The notes below the pieces were generated by a model. It did no database searches and had not been told where the DNA came from. It saw only the letters and a program-made list of their open reading frames with translations. Below are positions 15,668 to 23,384 of a stretch of DNA of 30,341 nucleotides, piece after piece. The position numbers were made by a program, and so were the translations under genes. The stretch's first letter is position 1. Each line of letters starts with the position of its first letter. The DNA comes from Candidatus Stahliibacteriota bacterium (GTDB taxonomy: Bacteria > Hydrothermota > Tepidihabitantia > SM23-42), in NCBI GenBank assembly GCA_030613445.1, contig JAUWLY010000004.1:1-30341 (forward strand), in the 5' to 3' direction.

Positions 15668-15745
15668 CAAGAAAATTGTGCTTTGCCCGATTTCTGATTA
15701 AACAAACCTTCTTCGGTACGATTATTTTTGATTGAAATCGCGTTC

Positions 15746-15773
15746 TTGACTATTGTTAAATGACATATATAAT
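15746..15773 (+). promoter_or_regulatory. Sigma70 promoter for the FG-GAP gene 15992
   Basis: TTGACT (15746-15751), 16 bases, TATAAT (15768-15773). It gives an unusually long leader of about 210 bases before the gene at 15992. Confidence 0.65.
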
Positions 15774-15812
15774 TTAGTAAAATGATCTTTTAAAAATTCT
15801 GGCAAGGTGTCT

Positions 15813-15975
15813 GTTCTCAAATCTGAGAGGAGGTGGGTATTCAGGAAATTGGTTTGAGAACATGGAAAGAAAAAGAATTGAGATTAACTCACAAAGGGCA
15901 CCGTTGAATAAAATAATGTAGAAGATTGGATCTATGGCTCTGCCTTCTTTCCACACAAAATGGTTAGGAGCCATA
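15813..15975 (+). promoter_or_regulatory. Structured 5' leader with two hairpins
   Basis: The leader of the FG-GAP gene can form GTTCTCAAA (15813-15821) with TTTGAGAAC (15853-15861), and TATGGCTC (15933-15940) with GAGCCATA (15968-15975). The second hairpin ends just before the ribosome binding site AAGAGGAGG (15979-15987). I do not recognise a known riboswitch. A short frame starting with GTG at 15834 lies inside it and is not supported as a gene. Confidence 0.4.
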
Positions 15976-15991
15976 AAAAAGAGGAGGAATT

Positions 15992-16639
15992 ATGAACCGT
16001 ATTATCTTGATTACAATCTTAGTGTTGATAGTGCCGGCTCTTCTTTCCGCACAGATCAACTGGACTGAACATACTATCGCTGCTAACTTCGACTACGCCC
16101 GTTCTGTCTTTGCCATTGACCTGGATGATGACGGTGATGTGGATGTCTTGGGAGCTGCTGAATTCGCCGATGATATTACCTGGTGGGAAAATGACGGCAG
16201 CGAGAATTTTACTGTGCATACTATTGATGCTAACTTCAACGGCGCCCGTAGTGTTTTTGCCATTGACCTGGATGATGATAATGATGTGGATGTCTTGGGA
16301 GCAGCTGTGGATGCCGATGATATTACCTGGTGGGAGAGTGATCTGGCACCGGGTGTTACCGAAAGAAACTTGGTAATGCCTAAAACATTTAGATTCAACG
16401 CATCTACAATTAACAAAAGCAGAACCAGCATCGAGTTTTCACTTCCTGTAGCGACAGGGGTCGATCTTCTGATTTATGATGTAACTGGGAGATTATCAGA
16501 AACACTAATTTCACAGAGATTTTCTGCCGGGAACCATATTTTGAATATTAACCTTGAACTTACGGTTGGTATTTATTTCTACAATCTAAAGACTACATCG
16601 GGTGAACACGCCATTAAGAAGTTCTTACTCATCGAGTAA
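15992..16639 (+). CDS. Short secreted FG-GAP/VCBS repeat protein with sorting domain
   Basis: The 215-residue protein has an export signal ending near LLSAQ (residue 20). Two near-identical 49-residue FG-GAP repeats follow (RSVFAIDLDDDGDVDVLGAA ... DDITWWEND), with DxDxDGDVD calcium-binding loops. A type IX sorting domain (LIYDVTGRLSETL, TVGIYFYNLKT) ends the protein. The two repeats are also close in DNA (147-base period), implying a recent internal expansion or contraction. Related proteins normally have many more repeats, so this may be a shortened copy. The ribosome binding site GAGGAGG is well placed. Role: probably a secreted, calcium-stabilised surface protein; substrate unknown. Confidence 0.75.
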   Translation: MNRIILITILVLIVPALLSAQINWTEHTIAANFDYARSVFAIDLDDDGDVDVLGAAEFADDITWWENDGSENFTVHTIDANFNGARSVFAIDLDDDNDVDVLGAAVDADDITWWESDLAPGVTERNLVMPKTFRFNASTINKSRTSIEFSLPVATGVDLLIYDVTGRLSETLISQRFSAGNHILNINLELTVGIYFYNLKTTSGEHAIKKFLLIE

Positions 16640-16744
16640 AATGTAAACATATCCTAAAAAGGGGTGGTAAAAACATCGGTGTCAGGGAGCTCCATGGGGT
16701 CACTTATGAAAAAATTGCATTTCGATGAACTTAGTACAGACTTC

Positions 16745-16772
16745 TTGACACGGAGCGAATTGTGTATAGACT
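16745..16772 (+). promoter_or_regulatory. Putative sigma70 promoter for the lipoprotein gene 16821
   Basis: TTGACA (16745-16750), 16 bases, TAGACT (16767-16772). The -35 is perfect and the -10 matches four of six. It would give a leader of about 40 bases. Confidence 0.45.
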
Positions 16773-16820
16773 TTATTTTGAGAAGGTATGTAGAATGGGA
16801 AATATAAAAGGAGGAGGGTG

Positions 16821-17189
16821 ATGAATTATAGTCCCAAAAAATCCTTATTGTATATACTATTGTGTATTATATTCTTTGTAAGTTGTGCAACTACAGGTAA
16901 ATTAAGCAAAATTAGATTAGAGATGACAAAACCTGAAGTGCAATCCTCAATTGGTAATCCTGCGGTTGTTCGGGGATCAATGAGAAATAAATATAACGAA
17001 GTTATAGAAGTCTGGGAATACAGGTTATTCAAAACCGATAACGATGCTTTTTTTGATCGTCCAACATATTATTGGTTGTATTTTTGTGAAGATGAATTGG
17101 TTCAGTGGGGTGAAGCAGGAGATTGGGAGAAAGAAGCAGATCGTGTTTATGATATAAGATTTAAAAATACACAGGAACTTCAACCCTGA
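16821..17189 (+). CDS. Putative lipoprotein, BamE/SmpA-like
   Basis: The 122-residue protein has a lipoprotein signal (KSLLYILLCIIFFVSCATTG, lipobox VSC). The mature part KIRLEMTKPEVQSSIGNPAV followed by EVIEVWEY fits the BamE/SmpA_OmlA pattern (I..GMTk.eV...lG.P ... evW.Y). Such proteins sit in the outer membrane; BamE itself supports beta-barrel assembly, but many relatives have no known role. I chose the ATG at 16821 over the GTG at 16818 because AAGGAGGA (16808-16815) is better spaced from it. Confidence 0.65.
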   Translation: MNYSPKKSLLYILLCIIFFVSCATTGKLSKIRLEMTKPEVQSSIGNPAVVRGSMRNKYNEVIEVWEYRLFKTDNDAFFDRPTYYWLYFCEDELVQWGEAGDWEKEADRVYDIRFKNTQELQP

Positions 17190-17518
17190 AAGCTATAAAG
17201 AAAACATTAACCGTAATCTCCCATGTAAAACATGAACAAATGGGGTAAAATCTTGAATAGTGAATAGAAAATGGTCAATGACAACGAATCTAAAATGTGT
17301 AATATACCTGTCCGCCTCAGGAGGAAATCAAGCCCCTTTTTTCCAAAATAAGAGGGTGCAGTGCGGGACACTCTCTAAATGACAGTTATCAGGTGATAAG
17401 GTTAGATGGAATACATCCTGATCCAAATAGAAGGAAAAGTAACAAGGGCTTTTGGGATGTGCCTTTGAACATCCTGAAAAATAACCCAAGCCAGATGGTT
17501 TGAAGGAAGGAGGCAGAG
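17190..17518. other. Gene-free region with one REP-like element end
   Basis: No coding frame is supported. At 17241-17268 it contains the plus-strand copy of the REP-like sequence also found at 113-140. The rest, including TCAGGTGATAAGG and CATCCTGATCCAAATAG, shows no riboswitch or RNA gene that I recognise. The next gene's ribosome binding site (GGAAGGAGG) is at 17505-17513. Confidence 0.5.
17241..17268 (+). repeat. REP-like solitary element end (RAYT family, subtype b)
   Basis: TGGGGTAAAATCTTGAATAG and the next eight bases match the reverse complement of 113-140 at 26 of 28 positions. Its start resembles the ends of the RAYT element at 19367-20428. Confidence 0.55.
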
Positions 17519-18919
17519 ATGAAAAGATTCTTTTTAATTATAGTTATTCTTTCGGTGGTAGCCGTTACCGGACTTTTTGATTTTGGATATTGTGGTAGTA
17601 AAGAGGAGGCTCAGGCTTTATATCTTGAAGCCTCTAAACTCATTAGGGAAGAGAATTATGCTGATGCCAAGGCTTTGTTAGAAAGAATCTTAGAAGAGTA
17701 TCCTGACGAGGAAATTGCAATAAAGGCTGATGAGAAACTATCAGAGATCAGTAATAAGGCAGACAAACAAAAAAAGGAGCGTACTTTCTATAAAGGTCCG
17801 GCTTTATATGTAACCTACCTGTCAGGCAAGATTGAAGCATTTGAGGCATATAAAATTACTAAAAATAACTTGGCAGCTGAGACCGGAGACCCTAAAGATG
17901 GGATAATTAGAGCTCTTAGTGCGAAAACCCCTTATCACGAACTTGTTCTTTCCGATATAGATAAAATGCAATTATTTACTTCAGCTTCCGACATGAGCGT
18001 ATTTCGACTTGAACGAGTGAAAACATGCAGGGTTCCTGCTTACCATCTTGTAGAGGACAAAGGAGTGGTGAAATATACTAAAGTTGATGAAGATGTCTAT
18101 AATTTAGATTTATCATCTTTGGATGCATATCGTCCTGACCAGAAATACTATCGACTTGGTGGGATTGGGCGGCGGAAGAAAGGGATACTTTCCATATTGG
18201 CGGAGCAGTGTCGTGGTGGTTTGAGCGCACCTCTCGACATGGGGTTTGATGCCAGTTTTGTTTCGCAAAAAGTTGGGACCTGGGGAGGAAATCCAGGACC
18301 ATTTACTCGAATTATATGGACATGGGAAATAATAAACAATTATCGTGAGATTCTTTGGGATAAAGCCCCTGGCACATATCAAGGAGGGATTAAACTTGCT
18401 AAGGAATATACGGCGGAACATCCTAATGATCCCAGCATAGAATGGTTTATCGCAGAACAATATGAGTTAATGGGCGACTGTGAAAACTATATCAATTGGT
18501 CAAACAAGCAATTAGAGAAAGCTAAGACTCTATCAGTTGAAAGCCAAATAGAAATTGCAACGAAGAATGTCAAGTGGGGCCAAGCTATTAAAAGAATAGC
18601 TGTGATGGTAAAAAATACTGAAACTCTTGAACCTACCGAAGAAAATATTTCCAATCTGGAAATGTGGATAGATGAGTTTGATTCGCATTTAGCTTATTAT
18701 CTGCTGTCTATTATAAAGGAGAAGCAAGGGGAATATAAATTAGCAGAGAAGTTTGCCAAAAAGGCCGAAAAGAAAGTCCAAGAGTATGATCCATTAATGA
18801 GTTATGCGGGCTTGGTTGGAGATGATGTAATCCCTCTAAAAGACGCTCAAAAGGCTGCAAAAAAAATCTATAAAGCTCATAAAGATGAAATGAAAAGATT
18901 AAGAAAACAGAAGAAATAA
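17519..18919 (+). CDS. Exported TPR-containing protein of unknown function
   Basis: The 466-residue protein has an N-terminal export signal (KRFFLIIVILSVVAVTGLF). A short TPR-like hairpin follows at about 30-64 (AQALYLEASKLIREENYADA, then LLERILEEYPDEE), as in outer-membrane-assembly lipoproteins. The middle region (about 90-280) has no recognised domain. The C-terminal third is helical and TPR-like again (AEQYELMGDCENYINWSNKQ; IIKEKQGEYKLAEKFAKKAE) and ends in a strongly basic tail. It is probably periplasmic. GGAAGGAGG precedes the ATG at good spacing. No terminator is seen directly after it, and the neighbouring genes give no clue to a pathway. Confidence 0.7.
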   Translation: MKRFFLIIVILSVVAVTGLFDFGYCGSKEEAQALYLEASKLIREENYADAKALLERILEEYPDEEIAIKADEKLSEISNKADKQKKERTFYKGPALYVTYLSGKIEAFEAYKITKNNLAAETGDPKDGIIRALSAKTPYHELVLSDIDKMQLFTSASDMSVFRLERVKTCRVPAYHLVEDKGVVKYTKVDEDVYNLDLSSLDAYRPDQKYYRLGGIGRRKKGILSILAEQCRGGLSAPLDMGFDASFVSQKVGTWGGNPGPFTRIIWTWEIINNYREILWDKAPGTYQGGIKLAKEYTAEHPNDPSIEWFIAEQYELMGDCENYINWSNKQLEKAKTLSVESQIEIATKNVKWGQAIKRIAVMVKNTETLEPTEENISNLEMWIDEFDSHLAYYLLSIIKEKQGEYKLAEKFAKKAEKKVQEYDPLMSYAGLVGDDVIPLKDAQKAAKKIYKAHKDEMKRLRKQKK

Positions 18920-19366
18920 GTGATTTTATTTAAAGTGGCTAAAAGATACTGAGTCTGGTCTGGCAATGAGCAAAGAAGGTAACAGGTAAGTTTTTCTAAT
19001 GGTGGAATTGGGGTCAAATCTTCACTCTTCACAAATCTAAATCTGTAAAAGTGGGAAGAAGTAGGTGTTGAACTTCAATTGACAGTGGTTTTCTTTTGAG
19101 TTTATATGCCATAGTTCGCTTTCCTTTGCAAAGGCGAACTTTTGCTATCTTCGCAGGATATTTGTACCCGATATTTCATTGCTTGTCAACAGTGGAATGG
19201 ACTTGAGTTCGCATTTATAGATGGAAGGCGAATTCTAGTAACGTCCCCAGCATACAAGAAATTTAGTCATTTTTGTACTTTCGTATGCGGGCAATTTCAT
19301 ATAACGGTAAAGTATATGCCCAGTGGCTGGTTGCGGGCGTTTCAGCATCAAGTTACCAGTAGAAAA
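18920..19366. other. Gene-free region left of the RAYT element
   Basis: It holds a solitary element end at 19009-19032 and a hairpin AGTTCGC/GCGAACT (19112-19140). No supported gene is seen. The open frame beginning at 19142 runs antisense into the RAYT gene and has no ribosome binding site. The stretch between 19009 and the element's left end may be the remnant of a second, non-autonomous element. Confidence 0.45.
19009..19032 (+). repeat. Solitary RAYT-type element end
   Basis: TGGGGTCAAATCTTCAC and the following bases match the 24-bp left end of the RAYT element (19367-19390) at 22 of 24 positions, in the same orientation and 358 bases away. Confidence 0.65.
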
Positions 19367-20428
19367 TGGGGTCAAATCTTCACAATTCACAAAGTCTCTG
19401 TAATCGCCGTTCCACACGCACATACCGACTATTTATTTCTGGATCGTTTATCTTTTTCTGTAGACGACACCGCAACATGTTTACCGCAGTATACTCTATC
19501 CCACCCAGCAATCCACCAATCGCACGCTGAGTAATACCACTATACTTGTAAAGCATATCGGCAACAATGCCGCGCATAACCCCATCACCAGAACGCGCCT
19601 TAAGCTTGTCTATCGCAATACCTAAAGCTTCAGCACAATAGGCGACTACCACCTCAGGTGCAATTACCTTCGCTACCATGCCACGATACATCGGCTGCTC
19701 GCGTAATGATCCCTTCTCGAGATATTCACCCTTCACCACAGCAACAAAATCATCATCGCCCAATATTGTTTGATACTGCACATCCTCAAAAATATCCTCT
19801 AAACCTTCGCTCACACCATCATATAAAAAGCGTTGATAGGCACGTCGACCACCAACTATCTCCAACATGATATCATATTCAACAAAATCAACTGCACGCT
19901 TCGCATTTACATACCCAGCCAGGCTACTCCACGGATACCCTTTCACATACTGCCATCGCTCATGGTAATCACGCCTTCGCAATTTCCCTACCCGTACCGG
20001 ATTAAGATGCACATAGCGTGATAGCTCAAGCAGATAATTATCCGCGTCTACTAACAATGCCTTGTACCGACCCTGGTATAAATGCCCACAGGTGTTATGA
20101 TGATAATTAAACCAACCCGTATAACAGATATTGAAGCGCCGCATAAACTCACTCAGATTTCCACGTAACGTCTGCAGCACCAAATGAAAATGATTGTCCA
20201 TTAATACATACGCATAGAGGATTACCCGATAGATCTTCAGTGATTCCATTAGCAAGTTTACAAGCCGATATCGATCATCGTCATCAAAGAATATTCTCCT
20301 GCGCTCATTGCCCCGACATGTAACATGATAAAATGCACCAGGGTACTGTATACGAAGTGGTCGCGCCATTACGTATTATACACACATAACCCATTCTGTC
20401 AATTGTGAATTGTGAAGATTTGACCCCA
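19367..20428 (-). mobile_element. RAYT-type element with perfect 24-bp inverted ends
   Basis: The left end 19367-19390 (TGGGGTCAAATCTTCACAAT...) and the right end 20405-20428 are perfect reverse complements. They enclose the Y1-transposase gene 19380-20369, whose stop codon lies inside the left end. The element is about 1.06 kb. Related ends without a transposase occur at 19009, 17241 and 113, consistent with a REP/BIME-like family moved by this enzyme. No target duplication is visible, as expected for HUH transposases. Confidence 0.75.
19380..20369 (-). CDS. REP-associated tyrosine transposase (RAYT, Y1_Tnp family)
   Basis: The 329-residue protein begins MARPLRIQYPGAFYHVTCRG, the classic RAYT N-terminus. 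MDNHFHLVL at 57-65 gives the HUH metal-binding His60 and His62, and LSRYVHLNPVR at 116-126 gives the catalytic Tyr119. It is longer than minimal IS200 enzymes (about 150 residues). The C-terminal region (RSGDGVMRGIVADMLYKYSG, ITQRAIGGLLG) resembles the DnaA-type helix-turn-helix found in a subgroup of RAYTs. It would cut and join single-stranded DNA at REP-like hairpins. All catalytic residues are present, so it may be active. No clear ribosome binding site is seen before the ATG. Confidence 0.9.
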   Translation of the reverse strand: MARPLRIQYPGAFYHVTCRGNERRRIFFDDDDRYRLVNLLMESLKIYRVILYAYVLMDNHFHLVLQTLRGNLSEFMRRFNICYTGWFNYHHNTCGHLYQGRYKALLVDADNYLLELSRYVHLNPVRVGKLRRRDYHERWQYVKGYPWSSLAGYVNAKRAVDFVEYDIMLEIVGGRRAYQRFLYDGVSEGLEDIFEDVQYQTILGDDDFVAVVKGEYLEKGSLREQPMYRGMVAKVIAPEVVVAYCAEALGIAIDKLKARSGDGVMRGIVADMLYKYSGITQRAIGGLLGGIEYTAVNMLRCRLQKKINDPEINSRYVRVERRLQRLCEL

Positions 20429-20435
20429 ATTACCT

Positions 20436-20669
20436 ATGGATATAAAAGACTGCATTAGAGTAGTCGATCTAGCTGTTTCGATAGAAAGAAGAAAGGTTCT
20501 TTCACAACCAATCTCCCTTTCTGAAGTAGCGGTGATGAAAAAAATGTGTGATATATACTTTTCGAATCTATTCATGAATTTATTATTAAAAAACAACAAA
20601 AAGTTGAAATCTCAATATATTTCTGCACTTATATCCACATTACAAATCAGGTTAAACAAACACATTTAA
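20436..20669 (+). CDS. Hypothetical 77-residue ORF beside the RAYT right end
   Basis: The frame starts seven bases beyond the right inverted repeat and encodes MDIKDCIRVVDLAVSIERRK followed by a helical, basic sequence ending in QIRLNKHI. There is no ribosome binding site and no recognised domain. It could be the tail of a gene cut off by the RAYT insertion, or no gene at all. Confidence 0.2.
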   Translation: MDIKDCIRVVDLAVSIERRKVLSQPISLSEVAVMKKMCDIYFSNLFMNLLLKNNKKLKSQYISALISTLQIRLNKHI

Positions 20670-20730
20670 CATTTAATCCCGCAGCGTCTACAATAGACCT
20701 ACGGACTGCTCGTCCGTGGTGGTGCTGATA

Positions 20731-20758
20731 TTGACAAGACATGGATAATAGTTATCAT
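20731..20758 (+). promoter_or_regulatory. Sigma70 promoter for the propeller-TonB operon
   Basis: TTGACA (20731-20736), 16 bases, TATCAT (20753-20758), giving a leader of about 12 bases to the ATG at 20777. A small hairpin, ACGGAC-TGCTC-GTCCGT (20701-20717), lies just upstream. The four genes up to 25192 are tightly spaced and likely transcribed from here. Confidence 0.6.
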
Positions 20759-20776
20759 TAAAATAAAGGATATGGG

Positions 20777-22339
20777 ATGAACACACACTGTAAGAATGTG
20801 ATTAGAGTTGTCTGTTGTTTTATATCAGTAATTTTTTCTCATTCGTATTTGCATGCGAAATCTTCTAATAATTACTGGGTAAAAACCTATGGTGGTGCCA
20901 AATGGGATGAAGGGCATTACGTTCAACAAACATCAGATGGAGGCTACATCATTGCAGGTGAGACAAGTTCTTATGGAGTAGGGCATATTGATATTTACTT
21001 AATAAAAGTCGATTTAAATGGTGATACTCTTTGGACAAGGACCTATGGCGGGAAAAGCGATGATTATGCGTGGGCAGTGCAACAGACTAGTGATGGCGGC
21101 TATATTATCGTGGGCGTTACAAATTCTTTTGGAGTTATTTTTGATGATATCTACCTTATAAAAACAGATAAAAAAGGCGACATACTCTGGACTAAGATTT
21201 ATGGTGGCGAGGGCATTAATGAAGGTAGGGCAGTACAACAAGTTAAAGACTTTGGTTATATAATTGTGGGGTCAACACGGTGGATACCAGATGTATATCT
21301 TATTAAAACAAACAAAGACGGAGATACGCTTTGGACAAACACATATGGGGGATCGTGCCCTGATGAAGGGTGGTCGGTAAAACAGACTAGAGATGGAAAT
21401 TATATAATATTAGGCACCACCTTTTCCGCTGATCCACCATGTCCACATATGTATTTGCTGAAAGTGGGGAAAGACGGGTACACTTTTTGGACAAAGACGT
21501 ATAATGGAGAAGGATATTCTATTCAGCAAACTAATGATGGTGGCTATGTTGCTGCAGGTCGCATTCCGAATCCTCATTGGCATGGTTCGTCTCTCAGGTA
21601 TGTCCCGTATATTTTGAAAACAGATGAAAATGGTGATACTCTGTGGACAAGGGCATATATTACAAAAGAACAGGCTTCAGCAAGAGTAGTTCAACAAACA
21701 TGGGATAATGGATATGTCGTTCTCGGAAAAATAATTACGTACCGAGATACAATACACGCTGGAAAGGCTGATAGGAGCGGAATATATCTTATTAAAACAA
21801 ACAAAGACGGAGACACATTATGGACAAGAGTATACGGTGGGTCTTGTAATTTTCATCCTTATTCTATCCAATACACATCGGATAGTGGGTATATTGTGAC
21901 AGGTCTAACAGATATCCATGGTCAATATGACGTTTTCCTTTTTAAAACAGACAAATTTGGCAAGTGTCCACCTTTTGATGAATTTTTTAAGATTATAAAG
22001 AAAGAAACTAAACCAGATACTGGTATTTCAACTACTCCAACCGTAGAAGAAGTGCCTTATATCAACCTCGATAGTAATATATATAAAAAACCGAAGATAT
22101 TTAGTACTTCAGAAATTGCAAGAAAAGCTAGTGTTGAAGGAGATGTTGTTGTTCGAGTTTTAATTGACATTGATGGTAGTATCATGGAAAACCAGCTCAT
22201 GGAATCAAGTGGTAATGAAACATTAGATGAAGCAGCTCTTGATATTGTGAGACAAAGTAAATATAGTCCTGGTAAAGCTCGCCATAGACATAAACGGACA
22301 TGGATCACTAGAAAAATCGAATTTAGATTTGATGAGTAA
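20777..22339 (+). CDS. Exported beta-propeller protein fused to a TonB C-terminal domain
   Basis: The 520-residue protein has an export signal (about residues 1-28, VVCCFISVIFSHSYLHA). About seven propeller-like repeats follow, of the form YGG...DEG..VQQTSDGGYIIAGETSS...YLIKTDKDGDTLWTRTYGG. The last 90 residues (from about 432) form a TonB C-terminal domain: SVEGDVVVRVLIDIDGSIME then SSGNETLDEAALDIVRQSKY. TonB domains normally sit at the end of an inner-membrane-anchored protein that energises outer-membrane receptors. Here one follows a secreted-type propeller instead. It may serve as a periplasmic structural or peptidoglycan/outer-membrane-contact module. AAAGGA precedes the ATG. The next gene begins 20 bases after the stop. 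Confidence 0.8.
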   Translation: MNTHCKNVIRVVCCFISVIFSHSYLHAKSSNNYWVKTYGGAKWDEGHYVQQTSDGGYIIAGETSSYGVGHIDIYLIKVDLNGDTLWTRTYGGKSDDYAWAVQQTSDGGYIIVGVTNSFGVIFDDIYLIKTDKKGDILWTKIYGGEGINEGRAVQQVKDFGYIIVGSTRWIPDVYLIKTNKDGDTLWTNTYGGSCPDEGWSVKQTRDGNYIILGTTFSADPPCPHMYLLKVGKDGYTFWTKTYNGEGYSIQQTNDGGYVAAGRIPNPHWHGSSLRYVPYILKTDENGDTLWTRAYITKEQASARVVQQTWDNGYVVLGKIITYRDTIHAGKADRSGIYLIKTNKDGDTLWTRVYGGSCNFHPYSIQYTSDSGYIVTGLTDIHGQYDVFLFKTDKFGKCPPFDEFFKIIKKETKPDTGISTTPTVEEVPYINLDSNIYKKPKIFSTSEIARKASVEGDVVVRVLIDIDGSIMENQLMESSGNETLDEAALDIVRQSKYSPGKARHRHKRTWITRKIEFRFDE

Positions 22340-22359
22340 GCTAACTAGATATAGCTATT

Positions 22360-22431
22360 ATGCGTAAATATTTACTTTTAATATTTGTTCTTATTATCAT
22401 TGTAGTTGGACTTGTATTGTTATTGCCAAAG
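22360..22431 (+). repeat. 72-bp N-terminal anchor module, copy 1
   Basis: It encodes MRKYLLLIFVLIIIVVGLVL and the next four residues. It is about nine tenths identical at the DNA level to 23313-23384 and somewhat less to 24245-24316, although the proteins that follow are unrelated. Confidence 0.8.
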
Positions 22432-23310
22432 GAAAAAGAAACGCAAACCACTGAAATTTCTAATGTTCAAGATATCTACATGAAGGACACTATTGTATTA
22501 AGTGACTCAATTAGCCGGGCTGAAGGTTTCCAAATATTGAAGTACTTTTATAGCTCAAATAAAGAATACTACTTTGAATACGTGTGGATTTTTGCTATGA
22601 GTAGTTCGAGTCTTCATTCCAAACGAGGAAAAAGTTATGGCTCACTTTATTAATTAATTGAAGATGATAAATATTACAGTATATGGAAAACTCGTCTTTC
22701 ATATTACCCTTATAATGTGCTTGTGTCAAATACAGGAAGCCATGTGGTAGTTTTTTATCCTGGGTTTCATCATAAAAAACAAAATGTCTTGGATATTTAT
22801 AATTCACAAGGTGAAATAGTCAAAAAATATATTGTAGAAGATTTGATTCCTGAAAACAGAATGGATGAAATACGAATTACTAAAAAGAATAAGCTGAAAA
22901 GGTGGGGCAGTGGAAGATTAGATGAAGAAAATCATTTTGTGATTGTTAGAATGCCGTTAAAACAAGAATTGCTTTATAAGGTAACCTGCCATACCTTAGC
23001 AATCGATCTGAAGACTGGAGAATTGCGACCACTCCAAAAGAAGGCTGAACCCATTTATATCCCTGAACCCGAGTACCCTGAGGCAGCTAAAAAAGCAGGG
23101 ATTGAAGGAATTGCAGTGGTCAAAGTCTTGGTGGATACAACTGGTAGTATTATTAAGGCAGAAATATTGAAATCCAGTGGTAATGAAATGTTAGATGAAG
23201 CCGCTCTCGAAGCCGCAAAAGAGGCTGATTATAGTCCTAAAAAAGTATTAGGAAGACCTGTCCGAGATTGGACTACAGTATCTTTCAGATTTAAATTGAA
23301 TGGTCAATAA
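22360..23310 (+). pseudogene. Membrane-anchored TonB-domain protein interrupted by an in-frame TAA
   Basis: One frame runs from the ATG at 22360 to 23310 with a single TAA at 22651-22653. The N-terminus is a signal anchor (LLLIFVLIIIVVGLVLLLP). The middle has no recognised domain and continues smoothly across the stop (GKSYGSLY, stop, LIEDDKYYSIWK). The last 85 residues are a TonB C-terminal domain (YPEAAKKAGIEGIAVVKVLV, SSGNEMLDEAALEAAKEADY) close to that of the preceding gene. Full length would be 316 residues. Signal anchor plus periplasmic part plus TonB_C is the normal TonB layout, but the Pro-rich spacer is missing. It may be a recent nonsense mutation or a sequencing error. Confidence 0.8.
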
Positions 23311-23312
23311 TT

Positions 23313-23384
23313 ATGCGTAAACATTTACTTTTGATATTTGTTCTAATCATCATTGTAATTGGACTTGTGTTGTTATTGCCGAAG
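23313..23384 (+). repeat. 72-bp N-terminal anchor module, copy 2
   Basis: It encodes MRKHLLLIFVLIIIVIGLVL and the next four residues. It differs from copy 1 at about seven of 72 bases. It is fused to a SurA-like domain instead of a TonB domain. Confidence 0.8.

Noticed and set aside
15455..15701. Two overlapping opposite-strand frames of about 61 codons
   Set aside because: They mirror each other over the terminator hairpin and the right direct repeat, and neither has a start signal.
17190..17518. Possible riboswitch before the TPR gene
   Set aside because: I tried to match it to c-di-GMP and TPP-type motifs and found no convincing conserved core.
19142..19534. 130-codon plus-strand frame overlapping the RAYT 3' end
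   Set aside because: It runs antisense through the RAYT inverted repeat, has no ribosome binding site, and its composition is unlike neighbouring genes.
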